The position numbers were made by a program, and so were the translations under genes. Shown piece after piece: positions 45,578 to 56,093 of a DNA stretch of 64,000 nt (its first letter is position 1; each line of letters begins with the position of its first letter). Below the pieces are notes generated by a model that saw only the letters and a list, made by a program, of their open reading frames with translations, searched no databases and was not told the DNA's origin. Origin of the DNA: Belliella buryatensis (GTDB taxonomy: Bacteria; Bacteroidota; Bacteroidia; Cytophagales; Cyclobacteriaceae); contig NZ_FZOK01000012.1 in NCBI RefSeq assembly GCF_900188245.1, forward strand, positions 98,247 to 162,246, written 5' to 3'.

Positions 45578-45651
45578 TGATCCTGTCAGGACTCGAACCT
45601 GAAACCTACTGCTTAGAAGGCAGTTGCTCTATCCAGTTGAGCTACAAGACC
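45578..45651 (-). tRNA. tRNA-Arg (anticodon TCT), distal copy
   Basis: A 74-base cloverleaf. Acceptor GGTCTTG/CAGGATC, anticodon stem ACTGC/GCAGT with loop CTTCTAA, anticodon TCT. It differs from the other Arg copy (45947) by T for C in the acceptor, giving a U-G pair. CCA is not encoded. Confidence 0.95.
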
Positions 45652-45689
45652 TTAATTCTATTTTATATTCTCTAACTCGAAACTGATAC

Positions 45690-45732
45690 ATTCCCGATTG
45701 AGTAGGGATGCTCTATCCAGTTGAGCTACAAG
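45690..45732 (-). pseudogene. Relic of a tRNA 5' half
   Basis: 24 bases (45709-45732) are identical to the last acceptor base, D arm and following bases of tRNA-Arg. They continue into a poor anticodon-arm-like hairpin (ATCCC...GGGAT) and no pairing acceptor. It lies between two intact tRNAs and is probably a by-product of array duplication. Confidence 0.65.
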
Positions 45733-45747
45733 TCTAATAAAAAGGAA

Positions 45748-45766
45748 AACCTCCAAAAGGAGGTCT
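45748..45766 (-). terminator. Hairpin after tRNA-Lys
   Basis: CCTCC/GGAGG stem with AAAA loop (45750-45763), followed on the minus strand by T-rich sequence. Confidence 0.6.
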
Positions 45767-45770
45767 ATTG

Positions 45771-45843
45771 TGATCCCGCTGGGGCTCGAACCCAGGACCC
45801 ATACATTAAAAGTGTATTGCTCTACCAGCTGAGCTACGGAATC
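45771..45843 (-). tRNA. tRNA-Lys (anticodon TTT), copy 2
   Basis: A 73-base cloverleaf. Acceptor GATTCCG/CGGGATC, anticodon stem ATACA/TGTAT, loop CTTTTAA, anticodon TTT. The sequence is identical to the copy at 46205. Confidence 0.95.
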
Positions 45844-45897
45844 ATATTCTTAATCTTCTGGTCTTTTACCAGAAATCATTATATCCATTCAAATCAA

Positions 45898-45925
45898 ATG
45901 GAGCACTTTTTCTAAAATGCTCCAT
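45898..45925 (-). terminator. Hairpin after proximal tRNA-Arg
   Basis: ATGGAGCA/TGCTCCAT eight-bp stem with an AT-rich loop; the T tract is weak. Could be a processing structure between tRNAs. Confidence 0.45.
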
Positions 45926-45946
45926 TGTCATATAGACTCTTTAAAG

Positions 45947-46020
45947 TGATCCTGTCAGGACTCGAACCTGAAACCTACTGCTTAGAAGGCAGTTGCTCTA
46001 TCCAGTTGAGCTACAGGACC
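45947..46020 (-). tRNA. tRNA-Arg (anticodon TCT), proximal copy
   Basis: A 74-base cloverleaf with acceptor GGTCCTG/CAGGATC and the same anticodon arm as the distal copy. Loop CTTCTAA gives anticodon TCT. Confidence 0.95.
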
Positions 46021-46067
46021 TGGATACTTATACTAAGTACTTCAATTAAATTCCTAAAAGGAAAGTG

Positions 46068-46141
46068 TCGGGGTGGCAGGATTCGAACCTACGACCTCCA
46101 CATCCCAAATGTGGCGCGATACCGGGCTACGCTACACCCCG
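46068..46141 (-). tRNA. tRNA-Pro (anticodon TGG)
   Basis: A 74-base cloverleaf. Acceptor CGGGGTG/CACCCCG, anticodon stem CCACA/TGTGG, loop TTTGGGA, anticodon TGG. Second in the array. Confidence 0.95.
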
Positions 46142-46175
46142 AACATTAAATTTTCAACTCCTTACGTGTTGACGG

Positions 46176-46200
46176 AAGATTCATAAGGACTATGAATCTT
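46176..46200. repeat. 10-bp hairpin between tRNA-Lys and tRNA-Pro
   Basis: AAGATTCATA/TATGAATCTT perfect arms, probably an RNA processing structure in the tRNA precursor. Confidence 0.5.
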
Positions 46201-46204
46201 GCTG

Positions 46205-46277
46205 TGATCCCGCTGGGGCTCGAACCCAGGACCCATACATTAAAAGTGTATTGCTCTACCAGCTGAGCTACGGAATC
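46205..46277 (-). tRNA. tRNA-Lys (anticodon TTT), copy 1
   Basis: A 73-base cloverleaf identical to the copy at 45771. It is the first tRNA behind the array promoter (46368-46398), about 84 bases from the expected transcription start. Confidence 0.95.
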
Positions 46278-46367
46278 ATGTTTATTTAATTTTCTAAGCA
46301 GCTTTACAACTTAGATTTTTACGCTTTTTGATTTGTTTTTTCTTAAATCATTGCCGTAATTGGACTG

Positions 46368-46398
46368 CAAATTTAAGCGGACTATTTTAAAATGCAAA
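46368..46398 (-). promoter_or_regulatory. Promoter of the tRNA array
   Basis: On the minus strand, TTTG (46398-46395), 19-base spacer, TAAATTTG (46375-46368). An exact match to the Bacteroidota consensus. The -33 element lies inside the first codons of the divergent gene at 46392. Confidence 0.75.
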
Positions 46399-47120
46399 AC
46401 TCAAAGGCAATCTTTCTGACAAAATTTATAATATTTTTATCGGTTATTTTACAAAGCTTTAATTGTCAAGCCAATACAAGTAGCCTCAAAAAAGCAGATT
46501 CTTTGTTTATTTCCAAAAACTATCAAGAAGCGATGGGAATCTATGAATCCTTGCTTCTAGAAGAAGATTCTTACTCTCCTGCTATGCTATTGAAAATGGC
46601 CTTTGTTGCGGAAGGAAGAGGAGATTATGCCAAGGCTAGTTTCTATTTAGCTAAGTATTATGACATCAACCCAAACCCTAGAGTAATCACTAAAATCAAA
46701 ACGCTGACTGACCAATCCAACTTGATAGGCTACGAATTATCCGATTGGGACAGGTTCTTTAAATTTGCCTCAGATCTACAGCAAGAAATCACAGCTATAT
46801 TTAGCTTGATGGTTTTGATAAGTATTATTCTTTTGTTGATTTTCAAGGAAAAAGCAACTCAACCTAAATATTACTTACCTGCACTGTTCTTTATCCTTCT
46901 TGCTTTTATGTCCAATAACTTTCTCCAAGAATCCTCAACTGGAATAGTGACGGGTAGTCCAACTATCGTGATGAATAAACCAACAGCTGGGGGCAAAATG
47001 ATCCAAAATGTAGATCCAGGTCATAGGGTTATTATCAAGTCTTCAAAAGATATTTGGTATGAAGTTAAGTGGGGTAACAAGAATGCATTTATCAAAAAAG
47101 AAAGTATCACAAAACTATAA
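46392..47120 (+). CDS. TPR and SH3-domain membrane protein, BatE-like
   Basis: A 242-residue protein with a signal peptide or span (about 8-26), a TPR region (about 30-110, KADSLFISKNYQEAMGIYESLL and YAKASFYLAKYYDINP), two spans (IFSLMVLISIILLLIF and YYLPALFFILLAFMSN) and a C-terminal SH3-like domain (IVTGSPTIVMNKPTAGGKMI to AFIKKESITKL). This arrangement matches BatE of the Bacteroides aerotolerance operon, but no other bat gene is adjacent. Its start codon overlaps the tRNA-array promoter on the other strand. Function not established. Confidence 0.7.
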   Translation: MQNSKAIFLTKFIIFLSVILQSFNCQANTSSLKKADSLFISKNYQEAMGIYESLLLEEDSYSPAMLLKMAFVAEGRGDYAKASFYLAKYYDINPNPRVITKIKTLTDQSNLIGYELSDWDRFFKFASDLQQEITAIFSLMVLISIILLLIFKEKATQPKYYLPALFFILLAFMSNNFLQESSTGIVTGSPTIVMNKPTAGGKMIQNVDPGHRVIIKSSKDIWYEVKWGNKNAFIKKESITKL

Positions 47121-47123
47121 AAC

Positions 47124-47753
47124 CTAGAATTCTAAAGGATCGAGGTTTTTAAAATGACCATTCAATTTAATTTTTTCTTTGGCTTTCTCCACCTCTCGCA
47201 ATACAGGGATTACCTTGAGAAGGTGCTTAATCAAATAAATCGTCCTATCAGACTCTCTACGAAGTTTTAGAAGTTCATATTCTTCTTCTAATGTTAGTCC
47301 TATCTTATGAGCAAAAGAAAATGTATTCACTACTTCTGGCAAAAGTTCTACTTGATAGTCAACTAATCTGAAAAACTCCTTGAGATAAAAAATAAACTCA
47401 GCGTGGGCTGAATTTGAAACTTGGAAATCATTTTCAAATAGTATCACTTCACCTCCCGCATAAAGTCTATCTAGATATGGGTTTTCAAACCGAATCATTT
47501 CATATACCCTATTTACGATAGTTTTGATATCCATCCTTCCATCATCATAGACTTTTGATATCTCTTTGAGCTGAACTTCAGCTCCTAATGGCATGAGCCT
47601 ATCCATGTAAACAGAAATTCCAAACCTACCGTCTCTTTGATCAATATCAGCGACTAGCTGCCTATACCTAGGTTCAAAAATATGGAGATTAAGCTGCTCT
47701 CCAGGAAAAGCAACTAGCTTAAGGGGAAAAATCGGGATTGTCTCGGTCATCAT
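47124..47753 (-). CDS. Lon N-terminal (substrate-binding) domain protein
   Basis: A 209-residue protein made of the LON substrate-binding domain alone: IPIFPLKLVAFPGEQLNLHIFEPRYRQLVADI at the start, then a helical bundle (YELLKLRRESDRTIYLIKHLLKVIPVLREVE). No AAA+ or protease domain, as usual for this small family. It could be a protein-binding adaptor; evidence for function is lacking. It converges with the 46392 gene, three bases apart. Confidence 0.9.
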   Translation of the reverse strand: MMTETIPIFPLKLVAFPGEQLNLHIFEPRYRQLVADIDQRDGRFGISVYMDRLMPLGAEVQLKEISKVYDDGRMDIKTIVNRVYEMIRFENPYLDRLYAGGEVILFENDFQVSNSAHAEFIFYLKEFFRLVDYQVELLPEVVNTFSFAHKIGLTLEEEYELLKLRRESDRTIYLIKHLLKVIPVLREVEKAKEKIKLNGHFKNLDPLEF

Positions 47754-47804
47754 ACCTTTTCAACAGTTTTTGACTGCGAAAAGTTATATCTCATTCTGAA
47801 TACA

Positions 47805-48458
47805 TCAACCCTCTTCCTCTTCAAGTTCTTCTTGTAAACTCAATATTTGTGCAGGAGACATATATAAGTCTCTAATTTTATTTCTGTATTTATCATCAAA
47901 CCCTTCTTGGTTCAAAATATAATTTTTGACTGTAAGAATCTGGTGCCCCATACCACAAGAGATGGCATAGGTATCAGCGGCTATTTCAGCCTCTGTTAGC
48001 CTTTTATTTGAAATCATATACCTCATCCCAAAATGCATCATATTGACCGTGCTCCTATCCTTATAATCCATGATATGACCCAGCTCATGTCCTATCCATC
48101 CCACTAAAGCATCATGTGGTACATTTTCTATGGCTAAGACCTCATCTCCTAAGTCTAATTCTCGGGTAATCTTGATCCTATATTCTCTATTCTCCTTGCC
48201 TGTAACCAAAAGCGTCAAAACCCTTGGCTGCGCCTGCATGACAGCTCCATTAATTCTATCCTTGAATTCAAAATCAATCCTTACTCCAGCTAGTTCAGGG
48301 AAGTAGGCTAACGCTTCCACGACCGCATCTTTGATTTCCCAAGGAATGGTTTTGTTATCCACTTCAAATTTCTCTTGCTTATCCCGCTCAATAGAATCAG
48401 AAGGCAAGCTTTCAATGGATGATAGAAATAAAAGAAAGGTTAGAAACAAGACTGTCAT
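47805..48458 (-). CDS. Putative secreted zinc metalloprotease (HExxH)
   Basis: A 217-residue protein with an N-terminal signal or anchor (TVLFLTFLLFLSSIESLPS). The zinc motif is GWIGHELGHIMDYKD (HELGH) and a likely third ligand lies downstream in LTEAEIAADTYAISCGMGH, giving a gluzincin-like E-x-x-x-D pattern. It is shorter than M48 peptidases and has no extra spans, so it may be a distinct small clan member. Not in an obvious operon; the Lon-N gene starts 51 bases downstream on the same strand. Substrate unknown. Confidence 0.7.
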   Translation of the reverse strand: MTVLFLTFLLFLSSIESLPSDSIERDKQEKFEVDNKTIPWEIKDAVVEALAYFPELAGVRIDFEFKDRINGAVMQAQPRVLTLLVTGKENREYRIKITRELDLGDEVLAIENVPHDALVGWIGHELGHIMDYKDRSTVNMMHFGMRYMISNKRLTEAEIAADTYAISCGMGHQILTVKNYILNQEGFDDKYRNKIRDLYMSPAQILSLQEELEEEEG

Positions 48459-48650
48459 ATAGAGTTTTTTCTGTAAAGTCTTATTATAGTGAAAATGTTA
48501 TACGATTCCAAAAAAAATACAGTATTTATAAGGAAAATCCCCAGAAGTTTCAAACCATTCACAACTTAAATTGTATTAGATCAAACTTCTAGGGACTTAC
48601 ATATTCTCCTAATTGCCTTTAATTGCAATTCTGAAAAACACTAATTCGCA

Positions 48651-49976
<1,326 letters not shown>

Positions 49977-50864
49977 ATGTTTGTAAAAGCCATAGCAGAA
50001 GCATCTAAGTATACCAGAGCCATTCACTCTATCTCTAGAAATTACAAGACAAATAAAATAATCCCAGGTGCCGCTACCCTATTTTTTGTCAATGAAGAGG
50101 GGTATGCCATCACTTGCAAACACGTAATTCAATGGATCTCGCAAGGAATGCAGGTCGGTAAAAATTTCAATGCTTTTAAAGAATCACTTTCTAGAGTTCC
50201 AAAAGATGGGAAATATAAGCAAACACTAAAAAACCTGGAAGCGAAGCACCACCTTCAGGAAGGCAATATGATTCAAATGCGAACTACTTTTGTGGATTGT
50301 ATTGACAGCATTTCTGGCTTTTCTTGGCACCTACATCCGGACTATGATCTTGCGATTTTGAAATTCAATGATTTTAATAAAACCCTGTATCATGATCATG
50401 CGATATTTCCTAAGGACAGCTCTGAAATTAATCAAGGAAAATTCCTTTGTAGACTTGGATTTCCTTTTCCTGAGTTCAACAACTTCAGGTACAATCCAAT
50501 TAATGATGATATAGAATGGACCAATGAAGGAACAAAGGTTTCTCCTAGATTCCCTCTAGAAGGCATGGTGACGAGATTTATCGGAGATGCAAAAGGTGTG
50601 AAATTTGGAATAGAAATGAGTACGCCTGGCTTGAGGGGACAAAGTGGCGGGCCGCTATTTGATAAAAACGGTGTAGTGTATGGCATGCAAAGCCGTACCA
50701 AACACCTTCATTTAGGTTTTGATATTGAAAATAAAGAAATCTTTAGCAAAGGCAAATCCAAAAAAATTAATGACTACTCTTTTATCCACCTAGGCGAGTG
50801 TATACATGTAGATATCATCAAGGAATTCCTTAAAAAACATCAGGTGAAATTCACTGAAGTATAA
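49977..50864 (+). CDS. Trypsin-like serine protease domain protein without signal peptide
   Basis: A 295-residue protein with a chymotrypsin-fold triad: His in AITCKHVIQW, Asp in HPDYDLAILKFND and Ser in GLRGQSGGPLFDKNGVVYGMQ. The layout resembles DegP-like proteases, but there is no PDZ domain and no signal peptide (it starts MFVKAIAEASKYTRAIHSIS), so it may act in the cytoplasm. Isolated between gap and icd. Such signal-less S1 proteases are known in stress and defence contexts; nothing here tells which. Confidence 0.8.
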   Translation: MFVKAIAEASKYTRAIHSISRNYKTNKIIPGAATLFFVNEEGYAITCKHVIQWISQGMQVGKNFNAFKESLSRVPKDGKYKQTLKNLEAKHHLQEGNMIQMRTTFVDCIDSISGFSWHLHPDYDLAILKFNDFNKTLYHDHAIFPKDSSEINQGKFLCRLGFPFPEFNNFRYNPINDDIEWTNEGTKVSPRFPLEGMVTRFIGDAKGVKFGIEMSTPGLRGQSGGPLFDKNGVVYGMQSRTKHLHLGFDIENKEIFSKGKSKKINDYSFIHLGECIHVDIIKEFLKKHQVKFTEV

Positions 50865-50901
50865 AAAAGTGACTTGATATAGTCATCTAATTTTAATGAA
50901 T

Positions 50902-50935
50902 AAAAAAGGCTGTCCAAATTAAGACAGCCCTTCTA
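50902..50935. terminator. Two-way terminator between convergent genes
   Basis: Stem GGCTGTC/GACAGCC (50908-50914 and 50923-50929), A run before and T-rich after. Convergent between the protease gene and icd. Confidence 0.7.
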
Positions 50936-50953
50936 TCGTAGACTTAGGTTAAG

Positions 50954-53209
<2,256 letters not shown>

Positions 53210-53238
53210 TTATTATAAAAAAGCAATCTTATCGTTCT

Positions 53239-53268
53239 CAAATTTAGAAAATCGGTCAATTGCTCAAA
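53239..53268 (-). promoter_or_regulatory. Putative icd promoter
   Basis: On minus: TTTG (53268-53265), 18-base spacer, TAAATTTG (53246-53239). The start of transcription near 53232 gives a leader of about 50 bases. Confidence 0.55.
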
Positions 53269-53362
53269 ATTCGGGCTAAATTAAATAAAATATCCCAGTT
53301 TCAAAGGACGAACCAAATAAGTAAAAAGGCATTGGGCTACACTCGTCCTACTGAGGATATTT

Positions 53363-54172
53363 TTATGCAATAATTTGAAAATCATCGGCATCCTTCCATG
53401 CTGGGAACTTCTGTTTAAAAGAACTTAATTCCAGTTTATTTAATTCCACAACAAGAATTTCTTCTTGATTTTCACTGAAAATCAACTGATTACCCTTGAA
53501 GTCATAAGCACTTGTATGACCTGAAAATGGAATCCCATTACCATCCTGACCTATTCTATTGACCCCTACACTATAACAAAGGTTTTCAACAGCCCGTGCT
53601 CGTAGCAAAATATCCCACGCGGAGATCCTAGGAGCGGGCCAACTTGCCACATATATACACAGGTCATATTCCATTTGACTATCAATGACTCGATTTCTAG
53701 ACCAAACCGGAAACCTGAGATCATAACATACCTGAGGCAAGATTTTCCAATTATTCAATTCGAAAACAACTCTTTTTTCACCCATATCAAAGTGCGCATC
53801 TTCATCAGCCATTCTGAATAGATGCCTTTTATCATACCATTGTATTTTGCCAGATGGCTCCACCCAAAGCATACGATTATAATATTTCCTACCTTCTTGT
53901 ATGATCACACTTCCAGTTAGAATCATTTTTTTCTGTGCAGCGATTTGCTTCATCCACTTGCAAACAGTATGATTCATTGGCTCAGCCATCTCTGCTGCAG
54001 CCATTGTAAATCCTGTAGAAAACATTTCTGGCAACACAATCAAATCTACATCCTGATCCAGATCCCAGATTTTTTCTTCCAGCATGGCTAAATTTGCCAC
54101 CTTATCTTTCCAATATAAGGCAGTTTGAACCAATGCTAGTTTAAGAATATTTGAATCTTTCATTGTATTCAT
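53363..54172 (-). CDS. Carbon-nitrogen hydrolase, omega-amidase (YafV/Nit2) type
   Basis: A 269-residue nitrilase-superfamily enzyme. The catalytic triad is Glu in DLIVLPEMFSTGF, Lys in IQWYDKRHLFRM and Cys in LPQVCYDLRFPVWSRN. The FSTGF and CYDLRFP contexts indicate the omega-amidase/YafV group, which deamidates 2-oxoglutaramate or 2-oxosuccinamate. Start at 54172 or at the ATG three codons in. It is first upstream neighbour to def by 42 bases but probably separate. Confidence 0.9.
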   Translation of the reverse strand: MNTMKDSNILKLALVQTALYWKDKVANLAMLEEKIWDLDQDVDLIVLPEMFSTGFTMAAAEMAEPMNHTVCKWMKQIAAQKKMILTGSVIIQEGRKYYNRMLWVEPSGKIQWYDKRHLFRMADEDAHFDMGEKRVVFELNNWKILPQVCYDLRFPVWSRNRVIDSQMEYDLCIYVASWPAPRISAWDILLRARAVENLCYSVGVNRIGQDGNGIPFSGHTSAYDFKGNQLIFSENQEEILVVELNKLELSSFKQKFPAWKDADDFQIIA

Positions 54173-54214
54173 ATCTCGAATGAAAAAGCCAACAGTTCAT
54201 GTTGGCTTAAAATT

Positions 54215-54769
54215 TTATTTTAATGGATAGATCATTCGGTAATCTGTAGGTACCCTTCCCTTGCTCACCTCAATCAACTTGCTTTGTAGAAGTCTTTTTT
54301 TCAAGCCTTTGAGATAGTCTACAAAAAGAATCCCTTCCAAATGATCATATTCATGCTGAATCACACGTGCTGTCATTCCTGAAAATTCCTCTTCTTTCAA
54401 ATTCCAGTTTTCATCATAGTATTCGATGGTAAGCTTCTCAGGCCTGATGATCTCTGCTCTAACATCTGGAATGCTGAGACACCCTTCTTCAAAGCCGTAG
54501 TTATCTCCATATTCATCTAAAATTATCGGATTGATAAATGCTCTACGAATACCCTTCTCTGTATCATCCTCATCTAGCATCAAGGTGCTATCAATAACAA
54601 ATAATCTAACGCCTTGATTGATTTGAGGTGCGGCCAATCCCACACCATTTGCATGATCCATTGTGCTAAACATATCCTGAATTAGGTTAGAAATTTCTTC
54701 CCCTTCATGGATTTCTTCAGCTTCTTTTTTCAAAATAGGATTTCCGTATGCTACAATCGGATATATCAT
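54215..54769 (-). CDS. def: Peptide deformylase
   Basis: A 184-residue metallopeptidase removing the N-formyl group from nascent proteins. All three motifs are intact: GVGLAAPQI, EGCLSIP and VIQHEYDHLEG, giving Cys and two His as metal ligands with catalytic Glu. The start overlaps the ruvX stop by four bases, so they are co-translated. Length is normal. Confidence 0.97.
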   Translation of the reverse strand: MIYPIVAYGNPILKKEAEEIHEGEEISNLIQDMFSTMDHANGVGLAAPQINQGVRLFVIDSTLMLDEDDTEKGIRRAFINPIILDEYGDNYGFEEGCLSIPDVRAEIIRPEKLTIEYYDENWNLKEEEFSGMTARVIQHEYDHLEGILFVDYLKGLKKRLLQSKLIEVSKGRVPTDYRMIYPLK

Positions 54770-55179
54770 AATTGCTCTAGGTATGTCTGTAATATAATCG
54801 CGGCACTGATTTTATCTAAATTGCCAGCCTTTTCTTTTCTATCTTTCTTTTTGCTCCCCATGGCAATCATACTCTGCATGGCCATCTTAGAAGTGTAACG
54901 TTCATCCACCAAAACCAATTTTTTCTCTGGAAATAATTTGGACAATCTACTCTTAAGACTGATTACTCTTGGAGTCATTTGATTATCAGTTCCGTCAAGT
55001 GACTTTGGATAACCTAGGACTATCGTCTCTACATCTTCTTTTTGGAAGTATTGGGTGAGATAATCTACAAGTTTACTTGTTTCGATTGTTTCTAGGGGGT
55101 TTGCGGTGATTTTCAACACATCTGTAACTGCCAGTCCCGTCCTTTTAGTTCCCAAGTCAATGGCTATAACCCTTCCCAT
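54766..55179 (-). CDS. ruvX: Holliday junction resolvase-like protein RuvX/YqgF
   Basis: A 137-residue RNase H-fold nuclease. Motifs: GRVIAIDLGTKRTGLAVTD (first Asp), IVLGYPKSLDGTDN and LVLVDERYTSKMA (Glu and Arg). YqgF proteins take part in rRNA processing or recombination. It shares one base with the upstream hemerythrin gene's stop and overlaps def by four bases, forming a three-gene unit. Confidence 0.95.
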   Translation of the reverse strand: MGRVIAIDLGTKRTGLAVTDVLKITANPLETIETSKLVDYLTQYFQKEDVETIVLGYPKSLDGTDNQMTPRVISLKSRLSKLFPEKKLVLVDERYTSKMAMQSMIAMGSKKKDRKEKAGNLDKISAAIILQTYLEQL

Positions 55180-55937
55180 TAGTTGCTGTGAATTTGTTTT
55201 TTAACCTTTCTAAGCACTTCTTTTTCCAATTGAACAGCCTTTGGGAAAAGTAATTCATCTTCAATAGTCGCATGGATAAACAGCTCTTTTTCAAAATTCT
55301 GCAGCTCATTGTACAAAATCTTCATACTCAAAGGTGACTCTTCTGGCAAAAAATATCCATTTGTCAACTTTCTGATCCCCACCATTTCATCGTCATGATC
55401 TTCGTGGGCATGAGCCATCGAGGCAATTGGACTAGATTCTAATATTTTCAAAGCGTCAAAAGTGGCAAATTGACCTGATTCGATATCATGAAGTAGTTTG
55501 ATCCTATTGAAAACCCTACTTTCTTCTTCATGAATATGATGAATAAAATCTTCTACGAATAAAGGAAACATGATTTTGAGATCTGCCAAAATACCTGAAT
55601 ACTCACCCGCTACTTTGATTCCATCAACCATATTGGATAAAAAGGGTAATTCTTGTCTTACAAAATAATAATGCTTCTTTTTCAAATAAGCTACTAAAAC
55701 CTCTATTGGATGCAAGTAAAGCTCTTCTCTACTAGGCTCCTTCACCAAGGCCCATGCTTCAAGTTCTTCTATCAAATGATTTGGATTAACCTTGAATTTG
55801 TCGCACACTTCTTGTAAAGAGCTTTCTTCATATTGATAAAAATTGATTCCAAAATAATGTAAGACAGCTGCAAAAACATAATTATCAGAGACGAGATCTC
55901 TGATTGGTTTATTCTGCATTTTTTTTGGATCCAACAT
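55179..55937 (-). CDS. Hemerythrin-domain protein of the RIC/YtfE type with altered N-domain
   Basis: A 252-residue protein. The N-terminal part (about 10-55, NKPIRDLVSDNYVFAAVLHYFGINFYQYEES) matches the ScdA_N domain of iron-sulfur repair proteins, but the usual Cys-Cys after GI(D/N) is replaced by Phe-Tyr. The hemerythrin part supplies iron ligands in FIHHIHEEESRVFNRI, MAHAHEDHDDEM and FIHATIEDELLFPKA. RIC proteins repair iron-sulfur clusters after nitrosative or oxidative stress; the missing cysteines question the exact role. Operon with ruvX and def. Confidence 0.85.
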   Translation of the reverse strand: MLDPKKMQNKPIRDLVSDNYVFAAVLHYFGINFYQYEESSLQEVCDKFKVNPNHLIEELEAWALVKEPSREELYLHPIEVLVAYLKKKHYYFVRQELPFLSNMVDGIKVAGEYSGILADLKIMFPLFVEDFIHHIHEEESRVFNRIKLLHDIESGQFATFDALKILESSPIASMAHAHEDHDDEMVGIRKLTNGYFLPEESPLSMKILYNELQNFEKELFIHATIEDELLFPKAVQLEKEVLRKVKKQIHSN

Positions 55938-56041
55938 AAAAACAAAAGTAAGGCATTTTGAATGAAAATGCCCGAATTCTTTATCTAAATTGAAATTGTT
56001 ACGTTTATCAAAACGTTATGGAAACAAATACTGTTTAATAG

Positions 56042-56049
56042 TATATTTG
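56042..56049 (+). promoter_or_regulatory. Putative -7 box of the ctpA-like gene
   Basis: TATATTTG fits TANNTTTG. The -33 element is not clear; expected start of transcription near 56056, 38 bases before the GTG. Confidence 0.4.
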
Positions 56050-56093
56050 AAGAATTTCCAAAAAGTAAGCATAATCAATAACCTGAGGATATC

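Noticed and set aside
45690..45732. Functional tRNA at this place
   Set aside because: No acceptor partner, no T arm pairing; only the 5' half matches a tRNA.
45721..46149. Two open frames (45721-45915 and 45925-46149) across the tRNA array
   Set aside because: They are translations of tRNA genes on the opposite strand.
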